From contig NZ_CP030047.1 in NCBI RefSeq assembly GCF_015291625.1, forward strand, positions 7,564,001 through 7,628,000: a stretch of 64,000 bases of DNA, given 5' to 3'. This DNA comes from Bradyrhizobium sp. CCBAU 53421. GTDB taxonomy: Bacteria; Pseudomonadota; Alphaproteobacteria; Rhizobiales; Xanthobacteraceae. Below, piece after piece: positions 35,851 through 44,899 of the stretch. Each line of letters starts with the position of its first letter. Position 1 is the first letter of the stretch. The notes below the pieces were generated by a model. The model worked only from the letters and a program-made list of their open reading frames with translations. It had not been told where the DNA came from and did not search any database. A program made the position numbers and the translations under genes.

Positions 35851-37029
35851 ATGACTGGTTCGAGCACACGGCAGTTCGTTTATCTGTCACATTTGATCAT
35901 TCAGATCGGTGGCTGGGCGTTTCGAATCGGCATTTTGATTGGCCTTCTTCAATCCGGCATGAGCGCCGCGGGTCTCGGCGTCGCTGTCAGTTTTGCGCCT
36001 ATCATGCTTGGGAGCCTCTTCTTGTCGCCGTTGGTCGACAGACGTGATCCGATCTCCGCTATGATGATCGTCAATGTGATTCGCCTCTGCGCGCTGCTCG
36101 CCATCTTCGGCACCGACGGCGCCGATACCGTCTTGAGCTATGCCTCAATCGCCGTCCTGAGCCTGGTCCAGCCTGTCTACTTGTCTGCAGAAGTTTCCTT
36201 CTTCCGTCGTATCACACCGGAAGACGGCATGATCTCTGTGTTGCGCAACATTGCCAATATTGACTGGCTCACCTATCTGCTCGGAATGTTTGCAGGGGCC
36301 ATGCTCTCCGACCGATTGCATTTGCCTGGGGTTTTGGCATTCAACATGTTGGCGATCATCCTGTCCTTGATCGTGCTCCTAGGCATCAAGCAGCAGTTCA
36401 AAAGGACACCAGCAGTCCTTGAGGCGCAGCCTTCCGGGACCGTCCTTGACCTAGCATTTCTTTATCCCGCATTCTTGGCCGTCTTTTTGCTCAACCTCGG
36501 CGCCGGCATCATCAATGTCTATCCAGCAATACGCGCAACGGCTGACGGGGTTCTCGACAAAAGCGTTCTATTGACGATCATCGTGACAAATGGCGTTGTG
36601 GCTTTGCTGGGAGCGCTCGCCGTCAAGCCGATTTTCAACCTGCTCGGCGCCTTGCCAACCATCGCCGGGGCCGCAGTGCTGCTTGCGGCGTGCCTTGCCA
36701 TCATGTCGCTCGATGCTGGCCTGCCCGTAGTCATCGCATCAAGCAGCGCAATGCTCGGCCTTGGCCAAATATTTGCGGCTGCCGCTCACAGCCACATGGT
36801 CTCTTCAGTGCCTCCTGATCGAGCCGGCCGCCTTTCCGGACTATTTCAATGCTGTACCTATGGCGGCGTCGCGGGAAATGGCATTGCTCTGTCGCTTTTG
36901 AGTGATCGGCTCCCCTTCGGCATGAACGTGTTGCTATGCGCGGCGAGCGCATTTGTTGCTTTCGTCGTCGCGAGCCTTGCCGTAATCAGATCAAAACATT
37001 CTCACGCTTCAGGTCCTGTCGCTCGCTAG
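35851..37029 (+). CDS. MFS transporter, EntS/MFS_3-like exporter
   Basis: A 392-residue major facilitator with about 12 hydrophobic segments. The loop LSPLVDRRDPISAMMIVNVI matches the motif-A region of the MFS_3 (enterobactin-exporter EntS/NreB-like) branch. RHIALLAIFG-type charged patches are absent, and the C-terminal half ends IRSKHSHASG. It lies 239 nt after the TPR gene and 7 nt before the DUF3088 gene, all on the plus strand, so it is probably the exporter of whatever this cluster makes. Substrate unknown. Confidence 0.85.
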   Translation: MTGSSTRQFVYLSHLIIQIGGWAFRIGILIGLLQSGMSAAGLGVAVSFAPIMLGSLFLSPLVDRRDPISAMMIVNVIRLCALLAIFGTDGADTVLSYASIAVLSLVQPVYLSAEVSFFRRITPEDGMISVLRNIANIDWLTYLLGMFAGAMLSDRLHLPGVLAFNMLAIILSLIVLLGIKQQFKRTPAVLEAQPSGTVLDLAFLYPAFLAVFLLNLGAGIINVYPAIRATADGVLDKSVLLTIIVTNGVVALLGALAVKPIFNLLGALPTIAGAAVLLAACLAIMSLDAGLPVVIASSSAMLGLGQIFAAAAHSHMVSSVPPDRAGRLSGLFQCCTYGGVAGNGIALSLLSDRLPFGMNVLLCAASAFVAFVVASLAVIRSKHSHASGPVAR

Positions 37030-37036
37030 ATCAGGG

Positions 37037-37414
37037 ATGCACACGATGCCATGGGATCAGCTATTTCTTTTAGAGCGCCCCTTTTCAGATCCGGCCTTGC
37101 CGGGACGAGAATTCTATTGCTGGCAATGCTTGCTGTTGGACGGGATATTGTCCGCATTTCCAAGCCGCGCTGCGAGGCTCGACGTTCGTCGGATTGCCTG
37201 GGCCAAGCCACGAACCGCACTCATCGAGAGGCTTGGGCAGTATCATCAGTCCGCGCCCGTTCTCATCTTCGAGAAGAGTGGCCCCGCACCTGAGAATGCG
37301 AAGTACGCGAACGGTCTCGCCTATGTCGACGATTCATTTGCAATCCTTCATCTCTTAGCTCAACGCCACGGGTTTCCGGCCCCTTATCCGGGAAGAGTGA
37401 TGCTTTGCCCATGA
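37037..37414 (+). CDS. DUF3088 protein (thioredoxin-like fold)
   Basis: A 125-residue DUF3088 protein: LFLLERPFSDPALPGREFYC with WQCLLLDGILSAFP, LDVRRIAWAKPRTALIERLG, and the tail LAYVDDSFAILHLLAQRHGF-PAPYPG. The family has a thioredoxin-like layout and an FYCW-C motif, and its role is unknown. It begins 7 nt after the MFS stop (or at ATG 37046), so it is co-transcribed. The Cys pair in FYCWQC suggests redox or metal chemistry (inference). Confidence 0.8.
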   Translation: MHTMPWDQLFLLERPFSDPALPGREFYCWQCLLLDGILSAFPSRAARLDVRRIAWAKPRTALIERLGQYHQSAPVLIFEKSGPAPENAKYANGLAYVDDSFAILHLLAQRHGFPAPYPGRVMLCP

Positions 37415-37445
37415 TGGTCATCAACGCTTTGACGCCAGCATCGAC

Positions 37446-38390
37446 CTAACGGGAAGCTTTAATTGAGTGGCCCGCTCGATCTCTCCAGTTGCAACTTGAA
37501 AAAGACGATAGCGGATCCTGACTGAATATTTCTGACAGGACCCACCGTTCAAACTCTTTAACAGCCGCCATATTTCGCGCGTGCCCATTGACGAACATGT
37601 AGATTGAGCGATCGACCGGTGCAAAGCCAAACGGAGCCACAAGCTCTCCCTTCTCAAGGCTGCTTCGAACCAGAATTTGCGAAGATATTGCGGCCCCAAG
37701 CCCACTTTTTGCCGCCTCGACAGCCAAGGAAAATGTATCGAACACGACATGGCGCGACCCCTGCAAGCATATTTCAGCTGCGCTTGCCCATTCGTTCCAG
37801 CCGTCCAACCTGGCGGCCTCGTGCAGCAGGGGAACAGATAGAATGTCTTCCGGGCTTTTGATCGCCTCGAGCGTAGCAGGCGCACCAACAGGACCAATCA
37901 TCTCGTTCGATACGTGCACTTCACGGACGGGAAGCGGTCGTTTCAACAAACCGGAAACGAATAATACGTCCAAGGCCCCAACAGCCAGCGCGTCCAGATC
38001 GGCATCGGTCTCAAAGACAAAATCAATATCCTGATAGAGTTGGCGGAACCGACCGATCCGGGGCAACAGGCCGTGCGACAAAAATGTGGTTGAGCACCCC
38101 ACCACCACTGAACGTCCTCCATCGCTCCTTCGCAGCTCGTAGCATCCTTTCTCCAGCATAGTGAACGCGCTCGCACAGCTGCGCTTGAGCTGTTCGCCGT
38201 CGGATGTCAGCCGCACGCCCGAGCTACGGCGAACGAATAGCCGCCTGCCGAACCAATCCTCAAGAAGCCGCATCTGGTAGCTTACCGCGCCGGTCGTCAT
38301 GTTTAACTGCTCGGCCGCCCTTGAGAAGCTTGGAAACTCGCTGACCGCCTCAAACAGATGAAGGCTTTTCAGAATAGGTAGCTTGCGCAT
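37446..38390 (-). CDS. LysR-family regulator (GcvA-like), copy A
   Basis: A 314-residue LysR regulator. The winged helix-turn-helix is at the N-terminus (LPILKSLHLFEAVSEFPSFS, RAAEQLNMTTGAVSYQMRLL). The effector domain includes VVVGCSTTFLSHGLLPRIGR and DADLDALAVGALDVLFVSGL. It is convergent with the DUF3088 gene (32 nt between stops). A decayed relative lies at 59720-60130. It could control the peptide/TPR cluster or the neighbouring peptidase, but the orientation gives no firm clue. Confidence 0.88.
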   Translation of the reverse strand: MRKLPILKSLHLFEAVSEFPSFSRAAEQLNMTTGAVSYQMRLLEDWFGRRLFVRRSSGVRLTSDGEQLKRSCASAFTMLEKGCYELRRSDGGRSVVVGCSTTFLSHGLLPRIGRFRQLYQDIDFVFETDADLDALAVGALDVLFVSGLLKRPLPVREVHVSNEMIGPVGAPATLEAIKSPEDILSVPLLHEAARLDGWNEWASAAEICLQGSRHVVFDTFSLAVEAAKSGLGAAISSQILVRSSLEKGELVAPFGFAPVDRSIYMFVNGHARNMAAVKEFERWVLSEIFSQDPLSSFSSCNWRDRAGHSIKASR

Positions 38391-39009
38391 CTGACTTACT
38401 TCATGGCCGTCGCTAACCGCGATGAGTTATTGTTACTGGACTTTCATGCGCCCGGTTTTTCTTAGGCACCAACGACCGCTATGGCTGACTGACCGGACGC
38501 GCCTGCCCACTGAGGCCTCTTCGGCGCCTGGCCTGTCAACGAGAGTTCACCGACCAAGCTCGCTGCCCCAGCTTCGATCTGGTCTCGATCGAGGCACACG
38601 GACGCTTCGAGTCTGGTGGTGCTTGATGCACGGTCGCGTGAGAAATCTCGCTTGGCGGCATGACATTGCTGCGCATTCTCCCCGAAAAGATGGATCGAGT
38701 TTGAGACCTGGAACAGCGAGTCCTGGGCCAATCATGTTATGCAACACTTTGCCCGTCGACGGGGATACCGCCGGGCTAGCCACGCTGCAAGACGAGCTGC
38801 TGGTTGACGGGGTTGCGTTCGAGCGCATCTCGCGCTCATGGATTTTCTCCGATCACTCTCAATACTCGGCAGAGCACCTTGCCCGCCGATTGGATGGTTC
38901 GCTGCTATCGCCTCGCGTCCGCCTCGATCAATTCAACCACGGAACGTGGTAACGTCGAGACAAGCAATGGTCCGGATTCATCATCTTCGATCAGTCACTT
39001 TCGCCGAAT
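38391..39009. other. 620 nt with no recognised gene
   Basis: A 176-codon plus-strand frame (38422-38952) and a 89-codon minus-strand frame overlap here, and neither shows family motifs. It includes the LysR promoter. Confidence 0.3.
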
Positions 39010-41046
39010 TCACTCAGAACAAAGCCGCTTCGATGCATAAGTGTATTCAAGCGCAAGTCGACGCGCATATTCGAGGAGATTGGCTGCGGCGCCGTGTCCC
39101 CCATCGATGTTCTCGTAGTAGAAGTATGACTGGCCGAGCGCAGCTAGTCTCGCGGCAGCCTTGCGGCCGTGCGCCGGATGCACCCGGTCGTCCTTGGTGG
39201 AGGTGAGAATGAAAGGAGCGGGGTAGGTCTTGCCCGATACTAGCTTCTGATAGGGCGAGTAGGCTTCGATCCACGCGCGCTGCTCGGCGATGGCAGGATC
39301 ACCGTACTCGGCAATCCAGGAGGCGCCCGCGCCCAGGCTGGTGTATCGAAGCATGTCGAACAGCGGCACCTGGATGATCGCCGCGTTGAAGAGCTCCGGA
39401 CGTTGCGTGATTGCGGCGCCAACGAGCAAGCCGCCCTGGCTGCCGCCGATTACTCCCAGCCGGCGCGGGCTTGTGATCTTGCGGCGGATCAGGTCCTCGG
39501 CAACGGCAATGAAATCATCCCATGTCGTCTGCTTCGTTGCCCCCTGGGCTGCCTGATGCCATTGAGGACCAAACTCGCCGCCGCCGCGCAGATTCGCAAC
39601 GACATAGGCGTTGCCCTGCTCGAGCCAGAGCCGCCCCACGGGTCCGAGATAGGAAGGCAGAAGCGAAGCCTGGAATCCGCCATAGCCATAAAGAAGCGTC
39701 GGGATGGCGCCGTCAAACCTCGCGTCCTTCGGCCGCACCAGAAAATAGGGAATTGACGTGCCATCACGCGAAGTCGCTTCGAACTGGTCTACGACGTGAT
39801 TGGACGCGTCAAAGGCAGTAGGTGTCGTCTTCAATTCCTCAAGTTTTTCTGTTTCGGCATCAAAATACCAGATTGACGTTGGCCTGAGATAGTTCGAGAT
39901 GGCGAACATCGCCTGGTCCGCTTGGTCGGACGTGGCTGACACGCTGACATTTGTATGTTGCGGCAGCTGGATCGGCGTCACCGACCAGGCTCCCTGATCG
40001 TACTTGTAAACGAACGCTTTGCTCTGAACGTTTTCAAGGATCGTCAGGATCAACAAATTCTTTGTGCGACTGACCCCGCTCAGGGCCTGGCGGGGCCCAG
40101 GCTGGAAGACAAGCGAGGCTTTGGCGCGCAGCGGATCCTGTTTCCATTCGGCCAGATCATACGAAATCAGCGAGCCGGTCCCAAACCTGACGTCACCGGG
40201 CTCCCATTCTTCGTCAAGTTCCACAAGCAGGCGGCCGCTCGCGAGCCCGACTATTGCGGCCTTCTTCGGGAGATTGAGCCTGATGGGCCCATCGTGGCGG
40301 AAGACCACATAATCACGCTCGACAGAGCTGATGAAACGGATGGCGCCGGTCGCATGGACTTGACCTTCGCTGTCTCGAAGTACCAGGGGCACCGTCTGAA
40401 CGTCGGTAGGCTCGCCGCGAAAGATCTCGCGAGCCCTACTGAGCGGCTGAGCGCGTTTGAGCTGCTTCACTACAAAGGGATAGCCCGCCTGCGTCAATGA
40501 CCCCTCGCCCCAGTCCCGTGCAACAAGGAGTGTGTCACCATCGACCCAGCTGACGTTCTGCTTGCCCTCTGGAAGATAAAAGCCGCCCGCAACGAAGGAG
40601 TTGGCCTCGCGGTCGAACTCGCGTATGGACGCGGCATCCTTGCCGCCGTCGGAAAGATGAATCAGGCAGAGGCGCTCTTCAGGCCGAAGAGAGCTGCCAC
40701 CTCGAAAGACCCAGTTCCTGTTCTCGGCGACGGCCAACGCGTCCACGTCCAGGATGGTCTCCCACTGTGGATCCTCGCTACAATAGCTCTCCATAGTGGT
40801 GCGCCGCCATATGCCACGCACATGATTCTCGTCTTGCCAAAAATTCTCTAAGCCGCGCCGTCCCAACGAAACGTATGCAATCCGATCCTTGGCCTGCAGG
40901 ATAGAGAGCGCCTGTTCGTAGAATCGCCGATACCGCGGATCTGACTGGAGCACCCCAAGTGTCTTCTCGTTCTCGGCGCGAGCCCATGCCAACGCGTCTT
41001 GTCCTTCGATGTCCTCGAGCCAAAGCGATGGATCATTCGTCGTCAT
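39010..41046 (-). CDS. prolyl oligopeptidase (S9A family)
   Basis: A 678-residue serine peptidase with the S9A layout: an N-terminal DPSLWLEDIEG-DALAWARAEN signature, a seven-bladed propeller (about 60-420), then the alpha/beta-hydrolase. The catalytic triad is visible: Ser536 in GVIGGSQGGL, Asp620 in STKDDRVHP, His651 in DGGHGAAA. S9A enzymes cut short peptides after proline (up to about 30 residues). There is no signal peptide, so it is cytoplasmic or periplasmic by unknown means. It lies 1.6 kb from the peptide/TPR/MFS cluster, whose peptide has one Pro, but on the other strand, so any link is speculative. Confidence 0.92.
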   Translation of the reverse strand: MTTNDPSLWLEDIEGQDALAWARAENEKTLGVLQSDPRYRRFYEQALSILQAKDRIAYVSLGRRGLENFWQDENHVRGIWRRTTMESYCSEDPQWETILDVDALAVAENRNWVFRGGSSLRPEERLCLIHLSDGGKDAASIREFDREANSFVAGGFYLPEGKQNVSWVDGDTLLVARDWGEGSLTQAGYPFVVKQLKRAQPLSRAREIFRGEPTDVQTVPLVLRDSEGQVHATGAIRFISSVERDYVVFRHDGPIRLNLPKKAAIVGLASGRLLVELDEEWEPGDVRFGTGSLISYDLAEWKQDPLRAKASLVFQPGPRQALSGVSRTKNLLILTILENVQSKAFVYKYDQGAWSVTPIQLPQHTNVSVSATSDQADQAMFAISNYLRPTSIWYFDAETEKLEELKTTPTAFDASNHVVDQFEATSRDGTSIPYFLVRPKDARFDGAIPTLLYGYGGFQASLLPSYLGPVGRLWLEQGNAYVVANLRGGGEFGPQWHQAAQGATKQTTWDDFIAVAEDLIRRKITSPRRLGVIGGSQGGLLVGAAITQRPELFNAAIIQVPLFDMLRYTSLGAGASWIAEYGDPAIAEQRAWIEAYSPYQKLVSGKTYPAPFILTSTKDDRVHPAHGRKAAARLAALGQSYFYYENIDGGHGAAANLLEYARRLALEYTYASKRLCSE

Positions 41047-41762
41047 AGTCGTTCGCTCCTGTGAAATCGCCGTGGATGTGGCGCGGCCAGGAAGGCGGCG
41101 CGGCGGAGAGGCTCGATGTGTTCATGGACTTCCTCCCGATGAAACCGGCGAGCCACGCTCGCACGCCTGGCGCGTCAAGCAGACGCGCGGCGGAAAGCAC
41201 GCAACGCATGACATAATGCAGCGATATCTTGCGGATCCGTTCATTGCAAACTGCGTGCCGGCTAAAGAATCGCAAGTTTCAGCAGCTCGGGGCTGCACGA
41301 CCATGTTCGGTTGACGACATCGGTTGCCAAGCAGACGCGGGCTTCGTGTCGGCGGGATCGCCCTCGGGCTGGCCGGAAGCGAGCGCAAGCCTCGCTGCAA
41401 GCCCTTCCGCAATGGTGGCTGTTGCGCCCCTGGGCAAGCGCCCATTTTCGCCACGAAAGGACAACGGGCAGCATCGCGCCAACTGGTGCTGCGGCCACGC
41501 GCATCAGCGTCGTTTATGGGCAGCGACAATAAGTTGGCCGTATCGTTCCAGTTCTGGTCATGGACCCCTCGCATGATGTGCTTGACGGAGCTCATTAACA
41601 TACCCGTCATCATCTGGGCCCGCTCGGTCCGCAAGAACCGCGTCAGCTCCCCGGATGTGGACTGTTCCATAGTGGTCCTGCTACAGAAGCGTATAGTCCG
41701 CGGTACCATACTTCCCGCCCGATCACTCCTCGCCGGCTCCGGACTCTTGTTCGGGACGACGA
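41047..41762. other. 700 nt with no recognised gene
   Basis: Several overlapping frames on both strands (minus-strand 41122-41709 is the longest) lack family signatures. Possibly a decayed gene between the peptidase and the TPS effector. Confidence 0.3.
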
Positions 41763-43580
41763 CTAGGCGAAACTGTCCGGTGCCGGCAGGACCCAGAGTC
41801 TGTCCTGTGTATGCATCAGTGGAGCCGCTAGCGCCTCAAAACTTGACTTAACATCTGCATAGGCAGCCTCTTTCAAGGCGGCATCCGCGGGGTCGATCTT
41901 GTTGTAGGCGGTCAGGGCCTCGGCATGATCCCGGTACAGCGGCATTTGAGCCTCGTTGGTCCAGCCAAGACCGAGATGGTGGAACTGATCAGCGGGAACA
42001 GTGACTCGGCTTTTGTCCAGCTCTCGAACATAATCCGCCGACCAGTCGTGGATGGTATAGGATTCGATCTTGTCCATCATCGAGCGCCAGCGGGTGACAC
42101 GCTCCTGAAGCGGCATGTGGGTCGCCTTCGAAATAGCGGCTGCGATCTCTTCAGGGTGGCTCGGATCCACCAGAAGCGCTTCGTTCTCGTTGAAATCTTC
42201 GGCCGCGCCCGCAAACCTGGATAGGACCAGCACGCCGGGATCCTTCGGATCCTGTGCGGCAACATATTCTTTCGCCACCAGATTCATGCCGTCGCGCAAC
42301 GGGGTCACGACGCCAACATGGGCTGCGCGGTAAAGCCGCGCGAGCGCAGCCTGACTGAACGGCTCATTCCTGAAGTGGATCGGCCTCCACTCGCTTGTGC
42401 CATGCTCGGCATTGACCTGGTCGATAGCGCTCACCACGTCGGCTCTGTAGTTTTGATACTCCAGGACGTCGTCACGTGAGGGCGGCGCGATCTGCAACAG
42501 CGAGATGCTGTGCGGCTCCGTCCTTAGAAGCTGATTTAGCCCTTCGACCCGCTTGTCGATACCCTTCGTATAGTCGAGCCGGTCCACGCCGATCGCAAAC
42601 TTGGATCCCTCGAAGTTTTGCAATAATGAAGAGACTTTCTCTTGCTCTGCGGGAGAGAGGTCTGCAGCGAGATATTCTGCGAACTGCCTCGGATCGATCC
42701 CGATCGGAAACTTTTGAAGTCGCGTCTGGCCTCGCGCCGTAATCACGACACCATCCCTGCTCTCCAGCCCGAAATGGGTTCGCAGGCAGGCCGCGAAATT
42801 GTTCAGGTCCCGATTCGTCTGAAAGCCCAGCAGATCATATTCAAGCATCGATTTCATCAGCTCGCGATGGTTGGCTACGCGCCTTATCATGTCGGGCGCC
42901 GGCCACGGCGCGTGCAGGAAAAAGCCGGTTGGCCGCTCAATGCCGAGCTTGTGCAACTCGGCCCCGAGCGGAAATAGATGATAATCATGCACCCAGAATG
43001 CATCCCGATCCCGCAGCGTGAATGCCGCACGCGCGATGAAATCGTTCGTCTGCCAATAGCTGTCGTAGCCCTCTTCGGCGCGCGACATCCGGTCGGACAG
43101 GGAGTGCAATACCGGCCACAACGTTGAATTCGAATAATCCCGATAGTAGCCGGGAAAATGCGCTGCCGGCAGATCGAGTCTGGCGATCTGACCTGCGCCA
43201 ATGTTCTCGAGTGGCAGTGGCCGCTCAGTCCCGTCACCGCGCTCTTTCGATGAGAATATCCAAGCGGCGCCGGAACGTTCAACGACCGGCTCGAGGGCAG
43301 CAGCAAGCCCACCGGCCTGGGGTTTATCGGGCTCGAACTCGGCGCCGCGGTTCGAAATAATGACAAGCTTCATGTCGGGTTGCTGGTTGACCACATCCGC
43401 CGCCTCGTCCGAGTTAGAAGGGGCGGGACCTGCACCGGTTGGTTCATCCAGCTCCGGCGGTATCTCATCCAGCTGCTGGTCAAAGGCGTGCTGGTTTATG
43501 GTTTCAACTTGCTGCGCAGCGCCTGACGTACTGCCGTATGCTAACGCTGCCGTTTCGAGAGCATTTCGAATTCGAACCAT
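41763..43580 (-). CDS. trehalose-6-phosphate synthase (GT20) under tts-box control, probable effector
   Basis: A 605-residue protein. From Met70 onward it is a complete OtsA-type GT20 enzyme: MKLVIISNRG, FWVHDYHLFPLGAELHKLGI, FAIGVDRLDYTKGIDKRVEG, TPLRDGMNLVAKEYVAAQDP, VLSRFAGAAEDFNENEALLV. These bind UDP-glucose and glucose-6-phosphate. Residues 1-69 are an extra, low-complexity segment (ETAALAYGSTSGAAQQVETI..., then Pro/Glu-rich) not found in housekeeping OtsA. No otsB phosphatase is adjacent. A tts-box lies about 80-105 nt upstream. Ralstonia solanacearum RipTPS is a known type III effector with TPS activity and an N-terminal extension, so I infer a rhizobial counterpart. Secretion is untested. 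Confidence 0.88.
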   Translation of the reverse strand: MVRIRNALETAALAYGSTSGAAQQVETINQHAFDQQLDEIPPELDEPTGAGPAPSNSDEAADVVNQQPDMKLVIISNRGAEFEPDKPQAGGLAAALEPVVERSGAAWIFSSKERGDGTERPLPLENIGAGQIARLDLPAAHFPGYYRDYSNSTLWPVLHSLSDRMSRAEEGYDSYWQTNDFIARAAFTLRDRDAFWVHDYHLFPLGAELHKLGIERPTGFFLHAPWPAPDMIRRVANHRELMKSMLEYDLLGFQTNRDLNNFAACLRTHFGLESRDGVVITARGQTRLQKFPIGIDPRQFAEYLAADLSPAEQEKVSSLLQNFEGSKFAIGVDRLDYTKGIDKRVEGLNQLLRTEPHSISLLQIAPPSRDDVLEYQNYRADVVSAIDQVNAEHGTSEWRPIHFRNEPFSQAALARLYRAAHVGVVTPLRDGMNLVAKEYVAAQDPKDPGVLVLSRFAGAAEDFNENEALLVDPSHPEEIAAAISKATHMPLQERVTRWRSMMDKIESYTIHDWSADYVRELDKSRVTVPADQFHHLGLGWTNEAQMPLYRDHAEALTAYNKIDPADAALKEAAYADVKSSFEALAAPLMHTQDRLWVLPAPDSFA

Positions 43581-43661
43581 CTCAAAACTCCGTTTGACGA
43601 TGTTTACGTTTGATTCAGTCGCAGATCAGCTCCGAGCGATATCCCCACGACGCCAGGGTGC

Positions 43662-43687
43662 CAGAGCTAGCTTTCGGCAAGCTGACC
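43662..43687 (-). promoter_or_regulatory. tts-box upstream of the TPS gene
   Basis: The minus strand reads GGTCAGCTTGCCGAAAGC followed by TAGCTCTG. It keeps GTCAGCTT and CGAAAGCT, with one change from TCG to CCG in the centre. Good but not perfect. Confidence 0.7.
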
Positions 43688-43874
43688 AACACTGAGCCAA
43701 GTGGCTGTCGTTCAACGCCATGCGTGCGCTCGTCAAGTCGATGAAGGCCAGTCGTTCTGCCTCTCGGAGGCGCGAGGCATGATCGGCTCGCGGGAAGCTC
43801 TTTCAGCCAAAGCCGATGTATTACGATTGTGGGTCACCACGTCGTCCGTGCAGCGCAGATTGACCCAGCTTGCG

Positions 43875-44771
43875 TTAACTCTTGTCGGTCCGCGCGAGCT
43901 CAGAGTTGATCCATTCCACGAAGGCTCGCAGGGCGCGGCGCTGACGGCCCGCGCGAGGGAAGACCAGATGATGGCCAACATAGCGGATGTCGGTGGAGCG
44001 ACCGACCAGTGGCGCCACCAGTCTGCGAGATGCGACTTCGCGCTCGGCTAAAAGGGTCGATTCCAATGTCACGCCTACCCCTCCGCACGCCATTGCAATT
44101 GCGAGGAAGCTGCGATCGAAGCGCATGCCATGTATGGCGGGCGCTTCCAGTCCATTCGCCGCGAACCATTGATGCCACTGCACGCGCTTCACGTCCGAAC
44201 GGATCAGCACGTGATTCAGCAGGTCTTTCGGTTTGCGGATCTTCCTTGCAAGCCGGGGGGCACAAAGCGGAGTGACCGTCTCTTCACCTAGCGGAACGAC
44301 CTCCAATCCATCGCCGCGCGGCTGGCCGTAGACGATGTCGAGATCGAAGTCGTCATTCGTAAAGCGGGCATATTCCGTATTGGCCGCGAGGCGTAGCTCC
44401 AATTGCGGCTCGGCAGCAAGAAACTTCGTCAACCGCGGTGCGAGCCATTGGGCCGCAAAGCTGGGAGCACAATGTACCCTGAGCAGTTGTGGACCGCGAC
44501 CCGCGACCTCCTCGATGCCGCGTCGCAGATTGTCGAAAGCGGCACCGGCGTGACGCATCAGATTCTCGCCAGCGGGGGTTAGCCGAACCGAGCGGGCACT
44601 CCGCTCGAATAGAGTGGTGCTCAATATGCCTTCCAGCTTGCGGATCGCATGGCTGACCGCGCTGGGGGTCAAATGCAGTTCGTTCGCCGCGTCGCTGAAC
44701 GATCCTGTGCGCGCAGCCGCTTCGAAGGCACGAATGGCCGAGATTGGGATGCTCGACAGCAGCATGCCCAT
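43875..44771 (-). CDS. LysR-family regulator (GcvA-like) of the catabolic operon
   Basis: A LysR regulator of about 300 residues: N-terminal PISAIRAFEAAARTGSFSDA and NELHLTPSAVSHAIRKLEG helix-turn-helix, effector domain with LRVHCAPSFAAQWLAPRLTK and DFDLDIVYGQPRGDGLEVVP. The start is MGMLLSS (44771) or the ATG two codons later. It is divergent from the SDR gene across about 130 nt, the usual arrangement for a LysR regulator controlling its neighbour. Confidence 0.9.
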   Translation of the reverse strand: MGMLLSSIPISAIRAFEAAARTGSFSDAANELHLTPSAVSHAIRKLEGILSTTLFERSARSVRLTPAGENLMRHAGAAFDNLRRGIEEVAGRGPQLLRVHCAPSFAAQWLAPRLTKFLAAEPQLELRLAANTEYARFTNDDFDLDIVYGQPRGDGLEVVPLGEETVTPLCAPRLARKIRKPKDLLNHVLIRSDVKRVQWHQWFAANGLEAPAIHGMRFDRSFLAIAMACGGVGVTLESTLLAEREVASRRLVAPLVGRSTDIRYVGHHLVFPRAGRQRRALRAFVEWINSELARTDKS

Positions 44772-44899
44772 GAGTGAACCAGATTCACGCACCCAAGACA
44801 ACTGCGCGTTTGTTCCGAAAATGGTTCGCGCGTATCAGATGCGGTCAAGAAGGCCGGCCGCTGAAGCGGCGTCTGGTACGTCAAACAGGGAGGACGAAA

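Noticed and set aside
38422..38952. 176-codon plus-strand frame
   Set aside because: Open on both strands, no family motif and no ribosome-binding site; treated as non-coding.
43700..43981. Overlapping frames between the TPS promoter and LysR
   Set aside because: They overlap the C-terminal end of the LysR gene in other frames and show no motif.
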